From contig JAQGDQ010000855.1 of the NCBI GenBank assembly GCA_030141605.1, positions 1 through 64,000 of the forward strand: a stretch of DNA of 64,000 nucleotides. Direction: 5' to 3'. Positions 58,373 to 64,000 of this stretch are shown piece by piece. A program made the translations under genes and the position numbers. The DNA is from Tubiluchus corallicola. Its lineage: Eukaryota; Priapulida; Priapulimorpha; Priapulimorphida; Tubiluchidae. Positions within the stretch are counted from its first letter, which is position 1; each line of letters opens with the position of its first letter. The notes below the pieces were generated by a model. That model searched no databases. It had not been told where the DNA came from and was given only the letters and a program-made list of their open reading frames with translations.

Positions 58373-59093
58373 TTACTCTGTGCTGTACACCATTTTAGTT
58401 GCTCTGTGCTGTACATCATTTTAGTTACTCTGTGCTGTGATTGCTCTGTGCTGTACATCATTTTAGTTACTCTGTGCTGTACATCATTTTAGTTACTCTG
58501 TGCTGTACATCATTTTAGTTACTCTGTGCTGTACATCATTTTAGTTACTCTGTGCTGTACATCATTTTAGTTACTCTGTGCTGTACATCATTTTAGTTAC
58601 TCTGTGCTGTACATCATTTTAGTTGCTCTGTGCTGTGATTGCTCTGTGCTGTACATCATTTTAGTTGCTCTGTGCTGTGATTGCTCTGTGCTGTACATCA
58701 TTTTAGTTGCTCTGTGCTGTGATTGCTCTGTGCTGTACATCATTTTAGTTGCTCTGTGCTGTACATCATTTTAGTTGCTCTGTGCTGTACATCATTTTAG
58801 TTACTCTGTGCTGTACATCATTTTAGTTACTCTGTGCTGTACATCATTTTAGTTACTCTGTGCTGTACATCATTTTAGTTGCTCTGTGCTGTACATCATT
58901 TTAGTTACTCTGTGCTGTGATTGCTCTGTGCTGTACATCATTTTGGTTACTCTGTACTGAACATCATTTTAGTTGCTCTGTGCTGTACATCATTTTAGTT
59001 ACTCTGTACTGTACATCATTTTAGTTGCTCTGTGCTGTACATCATTTTAGTTACTCTGTACTGTACATCATTTTAGATACTCTGTGCTGTACA
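58360..59093. repeat. 26-bp minisatellite derived from a LINE
   Basis: Unit TACATCATTTTAGTTACTCT followed by GTGCTG, about 27 copies, with some shorter units (GATTGCTCTGTGCTG). The first unit is the continuation of the LINE coding frame at 58152-58372. Confidence 0.95.
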
Positions 59094-59524
59094 TTTTCCA
59101 ATAAGCTAAAGTCTTTCTTATAGAAAGGTGACCGTATTACATTTCCATGCTCCAACACAGGTCAGTGTACACCAGAAAAAACATATCGTTATCCGCATGA
59201 TCGAAAGTGCATTTCATCATCCCCACTACTTTATTTCCTTTGTTACCAACAGTTTCCGCATGATCTTCAAATTTGTTATTGTTAACAATATTGAGTATTT
59301 ATCAAAAAAGCGTACCTACGTAATTATTTAGGTCTAAAAATGAGACCTACTAATATAAGCTAGGATGCTCTCATTGCTGCACTGCACTGCCTGACCTTTA
59401 TCTTCTATGCGCAATATCAGTTTTGATCACAATTTTATAAGGAAATTATGAAAAATAGCGTTTGAGTAGTACCCAGTGATATTACAAATGTTTACGTGTG
59501 TTCTGTAAACAAGAAAGATTTGAA

Positions 59525-60100
59525 AAATGTATAAGATAAGACGAGACGATGCGACACGAGACGAGATAGGGTAAGATAAGATGCACTTTATTCCAGGTAA
59601 AAACCCACAATATCAACACACATAAAATCAAAAAACACACATATATTACAACCACAGTAATATATACAATAATATATTACAGCCACAGATAAAAAAATTG
59701 GCAAAATACGTGTCTAAAGATATAAATAAAGATGTATACGTCTTCTGTACACAACTGATGTATTGCGAAGTACAAAATGTAACCAATTTTGACAAATTTT
59801 AGATAAAAACATAAAATCAGTGTTAAAAATTTCTACAACTAACGCAACGAACAGCTAAAATATCCACTGTTCCAGACACACTGCATCTGCATATTGAAAA
59901 AACAACCTTTAAAACAAATTTTTGTTTATTCTTACGGGTAAAAAATTATGATAAATACTATTCATAGGCTACAACGACGTAAGCCTGAAAATTACGTGAT
60001 AATTACAATAACCAAATTCTGAAAAAATATGGCTTTTGCCAGATGCTAAAAAAGTTTCAAATTAAAACTAAATTTCACAAATAACTGAACTTCTTCTAGT
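59525..60100 (-). mobile_element. Probable LINE 3' end, reverse
   Basis: ATAAGATAAGACGAGACG-type repeats, then GCACTTTATTCCAGG, which reversed is a poly(A) signal followed by a short-repeat tail. No coding was recognised; the inner limit is a guess. Confidence 0.35.
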
Positions 60101-60861
60101 TATTAGATGACGTCATATCTATTCTGTGCTAGATAGCGTCATCTCTCGAAAATATTTCAAACTCGTACTAGTTCTGACATCTAACATGTGCACTGTGGCC
60201 GGTTCGAATTACAGTAAACACAACGAATTTGTGCTCTTGTTAACTGTGTTAAGAAACGATGTCTCACTTCATGGTGAGCGACCATGAACTCCCCATCTCT
60301 TTCCATCTGGGAGCCTGAATTTTTAATTTATTACACACATCTCAATCAAAATGTTAGGCATGCTAAACAAAAATAAATAAAGCGTCTTGCAAGATTTGGA
60401 AAATGAAACTACTTTTATTTTTGGTCCGTTAAAGTTTCGTCTTATATTCTCCATGCAGTCTTATTGTGTTCAGGTGGCTCTGTGTTTTGATGTTTATCAA
60501 TGTTCATTTGAATGGTTTACTGGGGCATGTCAGTGAAATGTTCGGCACAATGAATGCCAAGCAGGTTCTAAACCTAGGGGGAGCAATCGCATAAAAGAGC
60601 TGACGTGACCCATACCAAACATTTTTAATGTACCGATTAGGTATTTTGTGCTTAAAATCAAAACAAGAAGAAGATACAGTTTTAAAGGCAGTTTACATCG
60701 AACATAAGACAGCAATGGTGGAGACTATTATTGTAATTTTCATGTCTATCTAAGTTTGTGTGTGATTTGTTTGTATTGGTTTTTTCTTTTTATGATGTTG
60801 TATGTTGTATATATGTAAATTGTAATATGAACTTCTGTTTGAAATAAAGAATTAAATCAAT

Positions 60862-61040
<179 letters not shown>

Positions 61041-61077
61041 CAATTATTCTTTTTGTGGTAAATTTATTGTTCTTGTT

Positions 61078-61437
61078 TATAAGCTTTTCACAGTTCCAGC
61101 GATTGATGATGGTCATGAAGAGGTCAAAGGTTAAGTGTACAGAAACAACGCATTTGTGTACACTTGACCACGCCTATTGTAATATTAACAGCTTTAACTT
61201 GTTTTAACAGTTAGTCAGAACCCTGCCTAGTTCATTTTTTCTTATTCCCAAGCAAGATCATGATAGTATGATAGTAAGTCCAGGCAAAATAACTGAAGTT
61301 ACTAAATTGATGCGCCAGACGGCTTTGTTTTATCCACATGTCATATGACTGTTGTAGTTAAGCGTGTTGCTGTGGTACACCAAACGTTTGACCTACACCA
61401 ACTGCGTTTGCGCGCAATTTTTAGCAATTTTTATTGC
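61078..61437 (-). mobile_element. MITE, family GGTTAAGTGTACCA, copy d
   Basis: Diverged copy in the opposite orientation to the other three: TATAAGCTTTTCACAG and GGTCAAAGGTTAAGTGTAC on the left, GTGGTACACC and GCAATTTTTAG on the right. Confidence 0.65.
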
Positions 61438-61737
61438 TATAAACCAAAATGTTCTCAAATGCCTGTTCGACGCTTCAGAACAAACAATGCAGATTGAAAC
61501 AATGCAATTGCATTTAATTACCATCCTAGTTTTTTCAAAGTATTTCTAATTCTGATCAAGGTGATCGAATGGACTGAATATTATTCATGAACAAAGAATA
61601 TTAGTGGGAATACGTGGAAATAAAGAAGCTGCAAATACCTGTGTAAATTACAATATGCTTACGCCCAATTTAACCCTCAATTTATGCTTTAAAACCTCCA
61701 TAAACCGATTCTTGTAAAGATTCAGAAGAAAGTTTTA

Positions 61738-63817
61738 TCTGGTAACGTTTTTTCTGTGGGAAACAACAAATGTATTTCTGTTATAGTTGTAATTATATAT
61801 AGATCTAGACAGATCTAATTCCGGTTAATATACATTTCTGGTTCTACTTGTAATTATATATAGATCTAGACAGATCTAATTGCGTTTAATATGTTCTGGT
61901 AACGTTTTTTCTGTGGGAAACAACAAATGTATTTCTGTTATAATTGTAATTATATATATAGATCTAGACAGATCTAATTCCGGTTAATATGTATTTCTGG
62001 TTCTACTTGTAATTATGTATAGATCTAGACGATCTAATTCCGTTTAATATGTACTGGTAACGTTTTTTCTGTGGGAAACAACAAATGTATTTCTGTTATA
62101 GTTGTAATTATATATAGATCTAGACAGATCTAATTCCGTTTAATATGTTCTGGTAACGTTTTTTCTGTGGGAAACAACAAATGTATTTCTGTTATAGTTG
62201 TAATTATATATAGATCTAGACAGATCTAATTCCGTTTAATATGTTCTGGTAACGTTTTTTCTGTGGGAAACAACAAATGTAATTCTGTTATAGTTGTAAT
62301 TATATATAGATCTAGACAGATCTAATTCCGTTTAATATGTTCGGTAACGTTTTTTCTGTGGGAAACAACAAATGTATTTCTGTTATAGTTGTAATTATAT
62401 ATAGATCATGACAGATCTAATTCCGTTTAATATGTTCGGTAACGTTTTTTCTGTGGGAAACAACAAATGTATTTCTGTTATAGTTGTAATTATATACAGA
62501 TCTAGACAGATCTAATTCCGTTTAATATGTTCTAGTAACGTTTTTTCTGTGGGAAACAACAAATGTATTTCTGTTATAGTTGTAATTATATATATATCTA
62601 GACAGATCTAATTCCGTTTAATATGTTCTGGTAACGTTTTTTCTGTGGGAAACAACAAATGTATTTCTGTTATAGTTGTAATTATATATAGATCTAGACA
62701 GATCTAATTCCGTTTAATATGTTCTGGTAACGTTTTTTCTGTGGGAAACAACAAATGTATTTTTGTTATAGTTGTAATTATATATAGATCTAGACAGATC
62801 TAATTCCGTTTAATATGTTCTGGTAACGTTTTTTCTGTGGGAAACAACAAATGTATTTCTGTTATAGTTGTAATTATATAGATCTAGACAGATCTAATTC
62901 CGTTTAATATGTTCTGGTAACGTTTTCTGTGGGAAACAACATGTAATTCTGTTATAGTTGTAATTATATATAGATCTAGACAGATCTAATTCCGTTTAAT
63001 ATGTTCGGTAACGTTTTCTGTGGGAAACAACAAATGTATTTCTGTTATAGTTGTAATTATATATAGATCTGACAGATCTAATTCCGTTTAATATGTTCGG
63101 TAACGTTTTTTCTGTGGGAAACAACAAATGTATTTCTGTTATAGTTGTAATTATATATAGATCTAGACAGATCTAATTCCGTTTAATATGTTCTAGTAAC
63201 GTTTTTTCTGTGGGAAACAACAAATGTATTTCTGTTATAGTTGTAATTATATATATATCTAGACAGATCTAATTCCGTTTAATATGTTCTGGTAACGTTT
63301 TTTCTGTGGGAAACAACAAATGTATTTCTGTTATAGTTGTAATTATATATAGATCTAGACAGATCTAATTCCGTTTAATATGTTCTGGTAACGTTTTTTC
63401 TGTGGGAAACAACAAATGTATTTCTGTTATAGTTGTAATTATATATAGATCTAGACAGATCTAATTCCGTTTAATATGTTCGGTAACGTTTTTTCTGTGG
63501 GAAACAACAAATGTATTTCTGTTATAGTTGTAATTATATATAGATCTAGACAGATCTAATTCCGTTTAATATGTTCTAGTAACGTTTTTTCTGTGGGAAA
63601 CAACAAATGTATTTCTGTTATAGTTGTAATTATATATAGATCTAGACAGATCTAATTCCGTTTAATATGTTCTGGTAACGTTTTTTCTGTGGGAAACAAC
63701 AAATGTATTTCTGTTATAGTTGTAATTATATATAGATCTAGACAGATCTAATTCCGTTTAATATGTATCTCTGGATCTACTTGTAATTATGTATAGATCT
63801 AAACATATCTAATTCTG
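61738..63817. repeat. 96-bp satellite, about 21 copies
   Basis: Unit of 96 bases containing TCTGGTAACGTTTTTTCTGT, GGGAAACAACAAATGTATTT and TATAGATCTAGACAGATCTA. Units are nearly identical in the middle; the first ones and the last are variant and shorter. I see nothing after it up to the end of the window. Confidence 0.97.
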
Positions 63818-64000
63818 TGATTTAGTTGCGTGGCTGCACAGATGGAAAAATATATTGGTGCAAGAAAGAAGAAAAGAAAGAGAAAAAGCAGCATTTTTTG
63901 CTAATAAAAACAAATCTACAATAATCTATTTTGCACCAGCTAATAAATAATGTAAAGAAAAAATAAGTTAGACAGGTAAACAGAATGAGTCGGATCAAGT

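Overview
The window is animal nuclear DNA, almost certainly from an invertebrate. The genes are split by long GT-AG introns, the intergenic DNA is AT-rich, and microsatellites, minisatellites, MITEs, solo LTRs and 5'-truncated LINE fragments are everywhere. There is no prokaryotic gene organisation and no CRISPR array. I cannot fix the phylum. The leucine-rich-repeat gene recalls LRR proteins common in crustaceans and other invertebrates, but that is only a weak hint.

Layout. (1) About 253-5262, plus strand: the 3' part of a matrix metalloproteinase gene (cysteine switch, RxKR furin-type site, HExxHxxGxxH zinc site). It appears to stop right after the catalytic domain, with no hemopexin domain. 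(2) 7353-52399, plus strand: four complete tandem genes, called A to D here, for secreted chymotrypsin-fold (S1) serine proteases. Each has seven exons with identical intron phases (1-0-2-0-1-0) and encodes 344-352 residues. A and C are one type and B and D another, so the array looks like a duplicated two-gene cassette. All four keep the His/Asp/Ser triad. The B type has Arg in place of the oxyanion Gly193, GFG in place of GWG, and lacks Cys58 and the Cys168-Cys182 pair. All four end in a hydrophobic tail that could be a GPI or membrane-anchor signal. (3) 54031-57504, minus strand: a two-exon gene for a type I membrane LRR protein with a Thr-rich stalk. (4) 57505-64000: no gene seen; a LINE fragment, a 26-bp minisatellite, a TC microsatellite and a 96-bp satellite.

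The introns and spacers record many insertions with readable target-site duplications: five hAT-type elements with 8-bp duplications, one TTAA-bounded element, three copies of one LTR family (two with perfect 5-bp duplications), and a 1.1-kb solo LTR nested inside a MITE. They also hold at least eight LINE 3' fragments, several long palindromes and a graded pentanucleotide array in which neighbouring blocks differ by one transition.

The metalloproteinase, proteases and LRR protein are all predicted to be secreted or on the cell surface, so an extracellular proteolysis or immune role is plausible. Nothing in the sequence shows that they work together. All gene models come from reading splice sites, phase and family motifs by eye, without transcript or database support.
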